From: Cladochytrium replicatum
Taxonomy: Eukaryota; Chytridiomycota; Chytridiomycetes; Cladochytriales; Cladochytriaceae
Direction: 5' to 3'
Assembly (NCBI GenBank): GCA_025526935.1
Contig: JAHLKD010000071.1
Span: forward strand, 239,533-303,532
DNA: 64,000 bases
Shown here piece by piece: positions 32,643 through 43,829 of the stretch. Below the pieces are notes generated by a model, which did no database searches, had not been told where the DNA came from, and was given only the letters and a program-made list of their open reading frames with translations. The translations under genes and the position numbers were made by a program. How positions within the stretch are numbered: the stretch's first letter is position 1; every line of letters begins with the position of its first letter.

Positions 32643-33869
32643 TCACAGGAAAGCGCATTTCTCCTTGCTGGTGCGGACAAGCTCAGTGAACGCACGTCCC
32701 GGGTTAGGTGACTTGAACGTCTCAAGGCAGCCAACTCCCGTCCCATAATCTGCGTTTCCGCACCTGCCGACGACAACCACATCTGTGCCCTGAGGACCCG
32801 CAAACTCAAGGTTGGTTGGTGCATTCGTGCTCACCAATTTGATCTTTCGCACAAGCTTTCCAGCAGGCGACAGCACCACAACCTCACCGTTCCCGTTCCT
32901 CGTCGCAAACAGGTTCCCCTCCGTGTCGATCCGCATGCCGTCAACGTCGACGTTCTGCGACTTGTCCTCTGCGAAATCGAAAAAGACTTTGCGAGAGGCT
33001 TTGTCTATCGTGCCGTCGGGTTTGATCTTGAACGAGATGATCTTGTTGGACACCGGGTTAAAGTTTTCGTTGACAGCTTCGGAGACGTAGAGGGTCTTGG
33101 AGTCGAGAGAGACCTCGATACCGTTGGTGCGGCCGAGGATGCTGGTCTCGTCAGAGATTTTGGTCGCCTTGCCGTTTTTGTCGCAGAGCCAGACTTCGCC
33201 GTCTGCGGGGACGGTTTTCTCATTGTACGCTGAACAAATAACAACGGAAATCGATTAAAAAGTGACAGAGAAGTAGCAAAGTGATATTTGTTTACCTTGA
33301 CCGCTCAGGTAGAATCTCTTGTTCTTGTAGTCAACCGCAAGATCATTTGGCAAGCCTAAGGAGTTAACAGACATGAGGTCCAAAAAACATCCAGAATCTG
33401 CATCTCTTTAATTTTTACCCTGAAGCATAGCTGGGTCACTGCAAAACACGGAGCGCGTGACAACCGCGTCGTCCCGTACCAACTTCAAAACCCTCTTGTT
33501 CAGCTGATCTGCTGCCAAAAGCACCTGAACTCTCGACTCCTTCTGTCCGTCCTTTTCATTGTCGCAAAGGAACCGGATTCCATTGAACGCAGTCGCCTTG
33601 TCGGCATCCACGAAGAACTTGCGCTGCGCACCGGTTTCGGGGTTGATCCGACCAAGGATGTTTCGTTCCGTGTTTGCGCCAAAGTTGACTGCGTACGCAC
33701 GGCCTGCTGCGTCGACACCGGTGCCTTCGATAAATGTGCCGAATTGGGTGGTGTTGACGTTGACTAGAGCTCGAGGTTTGAAGTAGGAGAAAGTTTCAGG
33801 AGCGGCCAAGGTCGAAGCGGCACACGATAGGAGACAGAGCACGGTTCCAGTACTTGCTACGAAGTGCAT
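32643..33869 (-). CDS. Secreted beta-propeller (SMP-30/gluconolactonase-like), copy 1
   Basis: Three exons (33869-33419, 33355-33296, 33229-32643) join in phase to 365 aa. A signal peptide (MHFVASTGTVLCLLSCAAST) is followed by a six-bladed-propeller-type body: GTGVDAAGRAYAVNFGANT, LAVDYKNKRFYLSGQ, LDSKTLYVSEAV, VDVDGMRIDTEGNLFATRNG and ITLVST-like strands. The final GRCG..DYGTGVGCLETF segment contains cysteines that could form a disulphide. Motifs 'vDGMRiDteGNLfAT' and 'NDLAVDY' are typical of SMP-30/gluconolactonase/LRE-like proteins, which are metal-dependent lactonases or esterases. Substrate is unknown. Its paralogue lies immediately upstream on the same strand with identical intron positions. 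Confidence 0.8.
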
Positions 33870-34284
33870 TTTCGTGAATTATTGATGAGACATCCCACAG
33901 TTCGGATCAAGTCTTGCATTTATAGGTATTGCGATGGCACAAATTTTCAGGGAAGTGTGATGAATGAGGCTGAAGGCTTGGAAAAAAATAAGCTGCGCAG
34001 ATCGGAGATCAAAGGAAGAAGCTGGAAGCTGGGACGTTGAGATCAACCTGGACACTGTTGCGTGGAGGTAGGTAAAACCGTGCGACGATCAGAAAGCACC
34101 ACGCTCTTATCCAAAGCACGCACCGTTTTATTCCCAACTTCTATGCGGAGCACCTGCACCACGACATGCATGAACTTGTGGACAATTCCAAAGTTTCTGT
34201 TAAACTTTGAGCCACAAAGAATTTCAGATTGCACCCGAGAAGATGAGAAGCTGGGCGTGCGTTGTGACCGCGGAATCTAAGGGC

Positions 34285-34440
34285 CTATCTCGGACCATAG
34301 ATGCGCTCGACTGGTGGAAATCGAGCGGACTGGGACGAGGTACAGTAAGGCATTGGCGGTCAACTATCTGGCCTTGGTCGTCCGTGCGACTGCTCGATTG
34401 GTGGAAATCAATTGGGCTGGATAAAACTTTGCATCCGGTT
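34285..34440 (+). pseudogene. 'DWWK' repeat fragment
   Basis: Two eroded repeat units occur on the plus strand: IDALDWWKSSGLG, then RLLDWWKSIGLDK. No surrounding frame is open. It is a dead piece of the family intact at 29068-29907. Confidence 0.6.
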
Positions 34441-34600
34441 GGCGGTATCCGTGGCATACTTGGTCCACTTGAGCTCCAAATCTGTCACTAGCACGCATTG
34501 GTGAAATGCGTCCTTTTGTGTAGACCATGTGCCAACGAGAATCACGATCTGATCGATGATTTCTTTGGGAAGAGCTGCCCTTAAAGTGGTCACGTCCATC
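34440..34600 (-). pseudogene. F-box-like N-terminal fragment of the same family
   Basis: On the minus strand, MDVTTLRAALPKEIIDQIVI is followed by LVGTWSTQKDAF and CVLVTDLELKWTKYATDT. It matches the N-terminal domain of the family (IPVEIVDGILILLGTW) and ends without repeats. It is convergent with the plus-strand repeat fragment, so the locus was inverted or two copies collided. Confidence 0.6.
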
Positions 34601-34772
34601 GCAGCAATCGTGTGCTGTTCTTCTTGATGTAAAATAGTTACACAACGTTACAAGTCAGCGGTTTTAAGATCTACAAGAAGGTTTGGTTGCCAAAAAAGAA
34701 GAAAAGCGTGTTTCAAAAGTGTGCTTGTTCTCCACGCTATAACTGCTACCGCACAGTCATTTTGTGCTCCAT

Positions 34773-35977
34773 TCACAGGAAATCGCAATCGTCCTTGCTG
34801 GTGCGCACGAGCTCGGTGAAAGCGTGTCCCGGGTTGGGCGACTTGAATGTCTCAAAGCAGCCAACTCCAGTTCCAAAATCTGCTTTTCCGCACCTTCCAA
34901 CGACAACGACATCGGTGCCCTGTGGGCCTGCAAACTCGATGTTTGTCGGGAAATTCGTGCTCACGAGCTTGATCTTTCTTGTAATCTTTCCCGCTGGCGA
35001 CAGCACCACGACCTCCCCCCCTCCGTTCCTCGTGACAAACAAGTTGCCCTTCGTGTCGAACCGCATCCCGTCCACGTCGACGTTCTGCGTCTTGTCGTCC
35101 GCGAAATCGAAAAAGACTTTGCGCGACGCCTTGTCGATCGTGCCGTCGGCGTTGAGGGCGAACGAGATGATTTTGTTGGAGACCGGGGCAAAGTTTTCGT
35201 TGACGGCTTCGGAGACGAAGAGGGTCTTGGAGTCTAGAGAGACCTCGATGCCGTTGGTGCGGCCGAGGATGCTGGTTTCGTCGGAGAGTTTGGTGGGTTT
35301 GCCTTCTGCGTCGCAGAGCCAGACTTCGCCGTCCGCTGGGACCGTGTTGTTGTTGAATGCTGTACAGAAATATTGAGAACTGATTGTGAAACAGGAACCA
35401 GAAGGCTCATACCTTGACCGCTCAGGTAGAATCGCTTGTTTGCGTAGTCTACAGCAAGGTCATTGGGGACACCTTCGAAAAAAAAAATCAGCTTCTATCG
35501 CCCGAAATAATGGACTTTGGTGACGTTACCCTGAAGCATGGTGGGGTCCGTGCAAAACACAGAGCGTGTGATGGTGGTATCGTCCCTCACCAACTTGATC
35601 ACCCTCTTGTTCGCCTGATCTGCAGCCAAGAGCACCTGAACCCTCGACTCCCTCTGCGCGTCCTTCACATTGTCGCATAAGAATCTGATCCCGTTGAACG
35701 CAGTCGCGTTGTCCGAGTCCACGAAGAACTCCTTCTGCGCACCTGTGCCGACGTTGATCTTTCCCAGCTTGTTCCTGTCGGTGTTTGCGCCAAAGTTCAC
35801 CGCGAACGCACGCCCTGCGGCGTCGACGGCGGCACCTTCGATGAACGTGCCGAACTCGGTGGAGTTTTCGTTGACAAGAGCACGCGGTTTGAAGAGCGCA
35901 GCTTTGGGAGTCTTTGTGGGAGCTGCTGCGGCCGAGACGGCGCACGAGAGAATGCAGAGAGCGGCCGCGAAGTGCAT
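34773..35977 (-). CDS. Secreted beta-propeller (SMP-30/gluconolactonase-like), copy 2
   Basis: Exons 35977-35530, 35472-35413 and 35359-34773 join in phase to 364 aa. Exons 2 and 3 have exactly the same lengths (60 and 587 nt) as in copy 1, and intron positions match. It has a signal peptide (MHFAAALCILSCAVSAAAAP). The body is highly similar to copy 1: AAVDAAGRAFAVNFGANTD, NDLAVDYANKRFYLSGQ, VDGMRFDTKGNLFVTRNG, and the C-terminal GRCGKADFGTGVGCFETF. Copies 1 and 2 are a direct tandem duplication about 0.9 kb apart, with 'DWWK' relics between them. The longer frame upstream of ATG 35977 lacks a signal peptide and I reject it. Confidence 0.82.
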
Positions 35978-36277
35978 GTTTGGACTTGCGGTGTCGGTGT
36001 GGCAGGATGTTTTGGAATGGTCAGCCGCACATTTTATAGTTTTGAGCCCCTCCGTTGATAAATTCTGATGGAAGTCAAATTTCAGGGTGCAGAAGGGGCG
36101 TGACATGGCAAGTGCGGTAGATGTGGCCAGAAAGTGGACATCGGAACTTCTGTTTTGTTTGCTAGGGGTAGAACTAGCTGTCCCGCTGGATTTAGCTAAA
36201 CGGGTACGACTGTACTCCTTCCCGACATTGGCGGATACCAAGAGGATTGGAGCCGTGATGAAGAATTTTTAATGAGG

Positions 36278-36628
36278 GCTGAGAAATGAACAAAAAATAG
36301 TAGAATAATAATAATGATGATGATTATAATAGTGATGATGTGGTCAACCGGAAACAGGTTCATCGTAGCCGAACAGCAGCACGCTCTCCGCCCAAATTAA
36401 AAAGTCGTCCTCTCGGTAACTGCTAAAAGGGTAACCAGTCACGTTGACCGGAGTTGGTTGGGAAATAACCTCGACGACACTGCCACCGAGAGCTGTAGTC
36501 CGGGTGTAAAATGCATGGGGGATAACGTTAGGACTTGTATTCCAATATATCTTACATCAGTATACCAGTCTCCCTACAAGCCTGGTGACGTGCCACAGGC
36601 GTGGCACCCCCCTCCCCGTCCCTCCTGA
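36278..36628. other. Intergenic region with AT-rich trinucleotide microsatellite
   Basis: Around 36300-36345 lie runs of AATAATAAT and GATGATGAT. No gene is seen; this is the upstream region of the BORCS8-like gene. Confidence 0.6.
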
Positions 36629-36964
36629 ATGGACGCTTCGCTTCCAACGCAGTTCCTCAGCGAACCGTCGCTGGGACTGTACCGCATCCAGGAGCATGTC
36701 ACCACAAAGGTGCCCCAGCTCGTCGCTGTAAAGGTAACAATGCTACAGTAATCCACCTGCTATCGTCAGTTCTGACTTTGATGTGCTGTTTAGAAAGAGG
36801 TCAGGGAAGTCGAACGCCTGGTGGTCATGGCGAACAGTGACCTCCACGAGGCACAGGAGATCGTTCGAAGTCTCGACCGCGTCACAGAGTTTACAAAAAT
36901 CGCGGAGAGCTTGAAGGCTCTGAAGTCGCGACTGCAGGAGAAGCGTGCTGGGGGACAAAATTGA
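36629..36964 (+). CDS. BORCS8: BORC complex subunit 8 (BORCS8/MEF2BNB) homologue
   Basis: Two exons (36629-36733, 36794-36964) join in phase 0 to 91 aa. The start is MDASLPTQFLSEPSLGLYRI. The conserved core 'EPS(L/V)xLYR(I/L)QEHV' is nearly unchanged from animal BORCS8, followed by VPQLVAVK and a helical segment (ESLKALKSRLQEK). BORC recruits the small GTPase Arl8 to lysosomes and so links them to kinesin; in this fungus it would act on vacuole or late endosome positioning, by inference. Length is a little shorter than the human protein (119 aa), which has a Pro-rich C-terminal tail absent here. Confidence 0.85.
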
Positions 36965-37219
36965 CCAAAAAACAGGATTTGCTACTGAGGATACAAAAGA
37001 GAGTAGAGGTTTTTTGGTTCTTCTACGCTTGCTCGATTCCATCATTAGATTAGTGCGCCGATCATTTGTGCTTTTCCCCATATTCTTTGAACAATGGAAC
37101 ACCGCCCAATCCGCATGCTACGCACATCTAGGACCCATCACCCATATCTCTGTAGCGATTGTAGTCATCTCCTGAGTGCTTTTGTCCAAACGCCCAGTGT
37201 CCAGATATTCAAATTTCGT

Positions 37220-37511
37220 CTGGGTTCAGGTACCCGCTGACGTACATTTTGCTCTGGGCCTACGCAATCGTCAACCGTATCTACTAGTCCCTCGGCATCT
37301 TCAACAACGAATTTTGGTCCTGCAGTCGTTTTCGCTCCTCCATCCTGCAGCGAATTCTATCGTGTGGCTGGTCACGCAGTTCATTCGCAAACGACGGGCA
37401 AAGGCTGCAGCAGAGACGGTGATTGTGTCGATGATGAGCAAGGCGATGACGTCGACGATGGGGGGGAAATCGACCGCCTGCGGCCCAGCAGTCGAGAGCT
37501 TTTCTGGGTGA
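37220..37511 (+). pseudogene. GPCR C-terminal relic (TM6-TM7)
   Basis: The plus strand reads YPLTYILLWAYAIVNRIY, then a TAG stop, then SLGIFNNEFW. After a one-base frame change near 37319 it continues VLQSFSLLHPAANSIVWLVT and a basic tail. The layout matches the TM6-loop-TM7 segment of the GPCR at 40534-41933 (YLILYFPLILNRTYEAIG, then LLPAANCLVWIVTE). Upstream exons are missing. It is a dead partial paralogue. Confidence 0.65.
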
Positions 37512-37894
37512 GTAAAATTTGTCAACGACTGTGCAACGCATTTTTGGGAGCGGGGTGTTTTCAGTGCAGGTGTGAATATACACTATGAAATCAAATCGAG
37601 TTCTGTCTTTCATGATCGCTACTAATAGTAATACAACCCGCCAATTGCATCTGCTCCACTCCCCGGTCACAAGGCATCTGCAAGCAAGTCCTCCTCTCCA
37701 AAAAGTTATGTGTTGAAATCAGGTACAACCATCGATCAACTACAACCAAGGTAATTATGAGCGAGCAACTTCTATTTGGAGTTCCCCTATCGTTTACCTT
37801 CAGATCAAGACATTATTATTCGCCCTAATAGTGATTTACAAATTTTTGTGGCTCCATTTGCGGACCATAATTTTTCAACTACTAGCTGCCAGAA

Positions 37895-39190
37895 ATGAAG
37901 CCCGCCGTAAAGTTCCTGGCTGCCGGCGCTTTCCTGGTCGTGCTCCTCGCTGTCATAAGGCTTACATATCATGCCGGAAACTCCAGCTCCTGGAACGCCT
38001 CCCTCGAGTCGGAAGAACTCCTGCTGGTGAACACAACAAACGGACACCCATCCAACCCCACCACCAGCGTCGCTCCTCCCTCTCACCATTCTCCATCGCC
38101 CGTCCCTTCACTCCCTTCTCCCTCGCCTTGCCCTGTGTGCCCTGCTTGCCCGTCCCCTTCTCCTGTACCGTCGCATTCCCCAGTCAAGGCAGCAGAACCG
38201 GCCTTTGTGCCCACAAATGAGTTCGATACCTACACACCGAAACGGCTCGATAAGAACGGCAAATTGCGGAGGCTCGCGTACGGTTTTTATGTCACGAACG
38301 ACCAGTATGCGTGCACGGCGTTGACGGCTGCAAAGTCGATTGTTGAGTCGGGGGGTCGTTCGGACCCGGAGATTATCGATTTTGCAGCCATGGTAGTTAG
38401 CGCGCTTGTGTCGGACAAGTTTGTGGACAAGCTGAAAAAGTTTGGGATGAAGGTCATCGAAGTGGAGCTCATTGAGAACCAGGCCAAAGGACCGTTCCAT
38501 GAGAACTGGAAGCACTCCATGACGAAAATTCTTGTAAGACATACGGGGGAGCTAACTGCTTGATTCTTCGTATGCTGACTGCCTTACTGTTTGGGGCAGA
38601 TTTTTAACCAGACGCAGTATGAGCGTATCATCTACATGGATTCCGATGCCGTTGTTGTACGCGACCTCGACTGGATGTTTGACCTTCCCCCTTACTTTAC
38701 CTATTTCCGTGAGAATTTTTGCTCTTCGTAATTCCAATATCTAAACGTTTTCATCCCAGCTCGTGCATACTGGCTCCACCAGCCCTTTGTCAACGGCCAG
38801 TTCTACATTATACAACCGAACGACAGGCTGGCCAAAGACCTTTTCGACTTCTTCTACAAAAACGAGGCCGAGAACAAGGTCTTTTACGACATGGACGTTG
38901 CTAACGAGGTCCTGCAATCGACAGCCTCATTTTTACCAGGAACACTGGTACTCTTGAACACCGAGCTGATTCGTGGCGGAAATCACCGCATCGATTCTCT
39001 TCGACTCACAGTCAACGAAGCGGTAGAGCTTGTTCACGTCTGGCATTTCTCTGAGGGTCCGAAGGGAGGGTACGGCAAGCCGTGGCACGTTGATGGGATC
39101 GATCAGGTGAAGACCAAACCCGAGTACCATCCCGACTTCTTGGAAGTGTTTAGAAAGTGGTACAAGTACAGAGACGAGCTCTGCTTGTGA
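37895..39190 (+). CDS. Type II membrane glycosyltransferase, GT8-like
   Basis: Exons 37895-38533, 38600-38708 and 38760-39190 join in phase to 392 aa. A short cytosolic start (MKPAVK) and a signal anchor (FLAAGAFLVVLLAVIRLTY) precede a Pro/Ser-rich stem (residues 50-105) with N-glycosylation sites. The catalytic domain begins RLAYGFYVTNDQYACTALTA. It contains the metal/nucleotide-sugar motif YMDSDAVVVRDLD (DxD) and a later PFVNGQFYIIQP and GTLVLLN, as in GT8 (glycogenin/galactinol synthase-like) enzymes. It probably acts in the Golgi on glycoproteins or cell-wall glycans; donor and acceptor are unknown. The C-terminus (YKYRDELCL) follows directly. Confidence 0.82.
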
Positions 39191-40533
39191 TGGCAAGAGT
39201 TATTTTGACATCGTTTTGATGCCATTTGTTTTTTGCGGTTATTGGAATAGATTCTGTTTGGCATATTTCACTGCACAAGCTTTCAATGAGAACCAGGGAA
39301 TGGTTACTTGAAAACCTGACACACAGTCCATCCCTCCAAAAAGACTCTGCGAACAAATAACAAAAGCAAATAAACCATAATCACCATCCATCCTCTCCCT
39401 CATCGTCAGGAGAGTTTGAGCGAAGCGAACTAAAATATGCCTGCCAACTGCTTCCCCTGGCGTAGCGCAGATGAAGTGATAACGTTACCCGGAGTCGAAC
39501 GCAAGTACAATACCGGACTCGTTTCCCCCTGCTGGCTAGATCTACACTCGACGTGCACTTCCGGAGTGTCCGAGGGAACTGCGATGAGTTGCTGAAAAAC
39601 GCGGGACGGCTGAGACTACGGCCGTGAAGCTCGATCCGCTTGCTTCTTTTTTTGCAATTTGCTGTGTGTTGAAAAAATATATGTCTCGCGGTTCGCATTT
39701 TGAGGAGTCAGGGTGAAAGACTCTTGCGTGCAGTCACCTTCAAACGCTCAGGCTCTTTAATTCCTGCTTCATCATCAGTTTTGTGATCATCATCATCTAA
39801 TGTGGGGTCGTGATGAGTTTTACTTCACGTTCATGCTGCTTCATTATGCCTTATCAGATGCATGGTTGTCGTTGTGGGTTGACAATCGCCATGCTCAGAA
39901 ACGTCTTTTGCACTGAGGGGTGATTGCTGGCTTTGTGACTCAATAAACAGTTTCTTCGGCACAATTCTTGGTTTCGAAGGAGTTGCGACGGGTTGGTTGG
40001 CTTGGTGTGGATTTCATCTGCGAGGGTGACATATCCAAGTCGGTCCATGTTGTCATCTGGGTGCCCGTCACTTTCGAAAGCTCCCTCCGCAGGTTGCCCG
40101 TCATGAACAGCTGCATCGGCAACTTATCCACAATTTGTGCAAGCAACACTCGTTCCCTTCACGTCAACATTTCCACCTGAAGCTTCACCCGCTCCTCGTG
40201 ATCCCCAATTCTCCACCCCGTTCTCTCCACCCTTCACTCTTTCATTTTTCTGGTCGATCCAAGCAATCGGGCTCATATGACCTTCCTCCTTATGAGTCTG
40301 CGAAAGCTCGTCCCCAAGTGATTCGTCTACCCTAACTAGGGCTCACGCCCATTAAAACTCTGGTGATGTTGGCTGATTTTTAAGGTGTTGAGCCAAAATG
40401 TGATGTAAAAACAAAAACAGCTTAGTAAGTTGGATCTTCTGAAGTGCATTTACCTGACAAAGTAATAGATAACCTGGTTTACGTTCCTATTTGGAACTGT
40501 GATTGGCGATGATCGGTAGCAAGTTTTGACGCC
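39191..40533. other. No supported gene
   Basis: This is a 1.3-kb spacer. Frames at 39381-39698 and 39940-40335 are short and lack splice or domain support. Some clusters of 'cttcatcatc' and 'tcatcatcatc' occur near 39770-39800. Confidence 0.5.
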
Positions 40534-41933
40534 ATGACCCAGACATACCCCGTTGCCGAGCTAGCAGCCACATGCTCCACCATCTCGTCGTTTGTAGCTG
40601 TAGCAACTCTGATCTACCGCCACGCATTCGTGCGCCCAGCTATGGTGGCTCGAGAGTGCCTTATAACGTCCATGCTTGTGGCGGGCCTGATCAATTCTAT
40701 CAATACCATGGTCCAGACACTTTCTTATCTCGGTCGAGTTGACACACCTCCGAGGGGAAGTGCAGCTTGTACCACCGCCGGTTTCCTTGCTCAGATGTCT
40801 GTGCAAGCGCTTGATCTCAACCTCTTAGCCATCACGTTGATCACCACCACAGTCTTGACGGTATTTGCACAACAGCAAACCTGAGTTGCTCTGAGAATAG
40901 ACTTCGTTAAAGAAAAGATCGGACAGCATGAGAATTCTGAGCTTTGTTTCAAAATGGCTCTGGTACATGCTTGCAGTAATCTGGGGGATACCTGTAACAA
41001 CAGGAACGGCAGCACACTTCATAGTTGGATACGCACCGGCAGGTGTGTGGTGCTGGATTGCCGACAGTCCCCTTCCATTGGCTTCGTGTGAGTTTACCTG
41101 AGAAATCCTGTATTTTGTATTTCCCTAAAGTGTTTTGAAATCATCCCAGACATTCGTTACGGTAATCACTTGTGTCTGATATCTCCAACAGGATGGTCCT
41201 TGAAACTCCTCATCTAGGTTTCACTCTTGGGCCAAGAATCGGTGTTTTCGTTATCATGGCCGTGAGTAAACTTATTATTGCCCTTCTGGTGCAGACTCAT
41301 TGTTTCCTTGATCGTAAGATTTGCTATTCGGTTGTCTTCGTCATTTTGTGGTCACACAAGAGAGAAGTACAGCGAGCTTTCAAGAAACCCTCCAACGAGA
41401 ATTTTGCATCTCAGAAACCTAGTGATGGGTCTGCCCCTCCCCATTTGTCAGACAACCTGGGCAGCGTCCGTTCATCGCTGGCTTCAAATGCCCGCACGCA
41501 AAGTCAAGACCACATTATCCGATCCATGATATTACTCTCTTTGTGAGTACAATAAACTTAGCATATCGTCATTAACAACTAACCGCGTATGAGACACCCC
41601 ATCTTCTACCTCATCCTGTATTTCCCACTCATTCTCAACAGGACCTACGAGGCCATCGGTGCACCAAGCAGACTCCTCCTCCTCCTGCAAGGGCTCTCAT
41701 GGCTCTTGCCTGCTGCAAATTGCCTCGTATGGATCGTGACCGAACACTTCAGGACAAGATCAGGTAGTGTATGTGAAACGGAAGAGGGGCGGAAGGTCAG
41801 CGGAGAAAAGCGGACAAGGGTGAAAGAGACCTTGCCCAGAGTTCAAATGACAAGGGCGGCGTCTGCAAATCCACCTCCTGAGCTTGGACATTTTTCTGTA
41901 CCACCATCACAAAAGCGGGAATTAGAGAAATGA
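40534..41933 (+). pseudogene. Class E/cAMP-receptor-like GPCR, probably disabled
   Basis: Most of a seven-helix receptor can be assembled. Exon 40534-40860 has TM1-TM3 (SSFVAVATLIYRHAFV, LLAITLITTTVLT). Exon 40913-41087 has TM4 and loop (WLWYMLAVIWGIPVTTG, VGYAPAGVWCWIA). A 12-nt exon at 41150-41161 gives YIRYG, and further parts hold TM5 (LGPRIGVFVIMA), ILWSHKREVQRAFKKP, and TM6-TM7 from about 41594 (YLILYFPLILNRTYEAIG). The YIRYG and CWIA motifs are typical of Dictyostelium-type cAMP receptors and their fungal relatives. In the spliced frame a TAG appears at 41215-41217 in TM5 and the TM5 continuation is in another frame. Either the gene is a recent pseudogene or I have missed an intron there. 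The C-tail is charged and Ser/Pro-rich. Confidence 0.65.
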
Positions 41934-42122
41934 GGTTGCGACACTCATCGAGGGAACTCACAGTTTCAAAAATCAAATGGAGCAATAGATTTCAATGTCT
42001 TCCACTGCTTGAAAACCTCACTCACAACGAAATATAAAGCATCTGCACATCAAATACTACCTGCACCAGAACACTGCCGCTACAAAATTAGATCTCTAAA
42101 ATACCGCAGACTTTCTAGGTGA

Positions 42123-43560
42123 ATGTGGTTGGTCTCGTTGGTCGCAGTGAATGTGCCTGACCCGTCTCGACAAAGTTTCTCGACTCCGTGCACAGCTCGC
42201 CTCTACAAAATCCGACCACTACCCCCAACTGCTCGAGCCCATCCATGTCTGATCCTGCACAACCCCTCGTCGCAGCCTCAAGCATCGGTTGGGTCTCTCA
42301 AAGAACTTTCCATACCCCGCACATCGCGAATGGTGTTGGAGACCTTGCAAAGTACCGCACGCTCATTGGATGGGCAAGGGCACGATACGGAGGTCAGCTG
42401 CGCTGGATGCAAACACGCACGCTCATGCGTCGCATAAGCTGTCTCATGCACTCCATCGAGCGATCCGAGCTCGCGATCGTGAAGCGCGACAGATCGATGG
42501 AGCTTGAAACACGGGCAGGAGGATCAGATCTACTCGGCATCCAATTAATCTGTGCTTCATGGCGATTTCGCATGCAGTGCAGGCCGTTTGGCGCGCAGTT
42601 GCAATGGCGATGATCGCGCCGCGGAGCGGTATCCCGGTACATGTGACGGCGTCGCATTGTTTCTGGACTACAGCGTCGAGGATGTAACTGTTCTTGGCGT
42701 TTGCTTTGCCCTCAGGTTCTTTACCATACCTAGGGATGGGGAAACTGAGAGGCTTCATGGTGGAGATGCGTACTGGAAGTCGCAGTGCACGATCTCATTA
42801 GGATGGGCACAGACTAAGTACGGCAAGTGATTGAGGTGAGAACTCCTTGGTGATCAGAGACCCTTTTTATAGACTCCAAGTTCTTCTGTGCAAAACAAAA
42901 TGGCAGCTCCCTGACCAGTGGAAAAGTGGCGGAAGCTGACCCAGTTCAGTGTGAGGTTGGTAAAATGAAGGAAATCCTAAAGAAAAGAGATGGTAAAATG
43001 AAGGAAATCCTAAAGAAAAGAGAAATCTGTGAAGTGCGCTAAGTATCTTTCAAGAAGCTAGTACCTGAGAGCACAGAGAGACCATTCATAATCAGAAAAT
43101 TCTGAATCGACCCATCAGGAAGCTTTGGCAGATCATCATCAAATGACAGTTCTCTGCGAGTGGACGGAAGATGTTTAAGCCTGTCTTCATTGCTTCTTCC
43201 TGCCGAGTCTATTGATCTGATTCTAGATCACGGGTTTGAGAGGCCTCGATTGAGTTTGTGAGACCGGTTAAGTGACGCATGAGCGTGCATGTTTGTATCC
43301 AGCAGAATTGTCCACCATACGGGGCAAGTGCCCATCAAACGAGCATGCTGTATTGTTAATGGCCGCTGATTGCGGTTGCAATGCCGCGGAGTGGGCTGCC
43401 GTTGGTTTTGCATGTGTTAGCTTGGATCAGAACGAAAGATTCGAGGATGCGAGATGGGGAATGAGGAATGGAGGGCATTGAGAGGAATAGATGCATGTTG
43501 AGACCTGGTGCCGTTCGGGAAGATCCAGAAACACAGCTGTCAGAGCCGACTATTTCTCTG
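42123..43560. repeat. Rearranged low-copy duplication, decayed coding sequence
   Basis: Segments near 42350-42450 (plus) and 43345-43270 (minus) encode similar peptides (YGGQLRWMQTRTLMRR and YGGQFCWIQTCTLMRH). Segments near 42595 and 43371, both plus, share 'AVAM...PRSG(I/L)P'. Two copies of one sequence have been broken and partly inverted. No frame is intact and I do not recognise the original gene. Confidence 0.4.
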
Positions 43561-43829
43561 TGTCGAAGCTTCACCGTCACGATTTTTGGACTACAGTCGA
43601 GGGTTCCATCGCTCGTTGTTTGCAGACATGGTCACGATCCGTCTCACTATCTGCCGGAGCCTGGCCAAGCGACATGCACTATCCTCTGCTCCCTTGATCA
43701 ATTCTGCGCCAACCCATCTTCTTCCACATCCGCATCACTCTCGCACCGCTAATCATCGTCTTTCCCGTGCATCATTCTTTCCCATTCAGCTTCCTCGACC
43801 GGACCTTCTGGATCCCACCGCTCGCCGAC

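Noticed and set aside
35495-36241. Longer start for the second propeller protein (about 88 extra residues)
   Set aside because: The extension lacks a signal peptide and similarity to copy 1; the ATG at 35977 gives a matching signal peptide.
39470-39560. tRNA-like segment ('cggagtcgaacgc' with a GTTCGA-type loop on the minus strand)
   Set aside because: T-stem and acceptor stem do not pair and no D-arm fits; no cloverleaf can be drawn.
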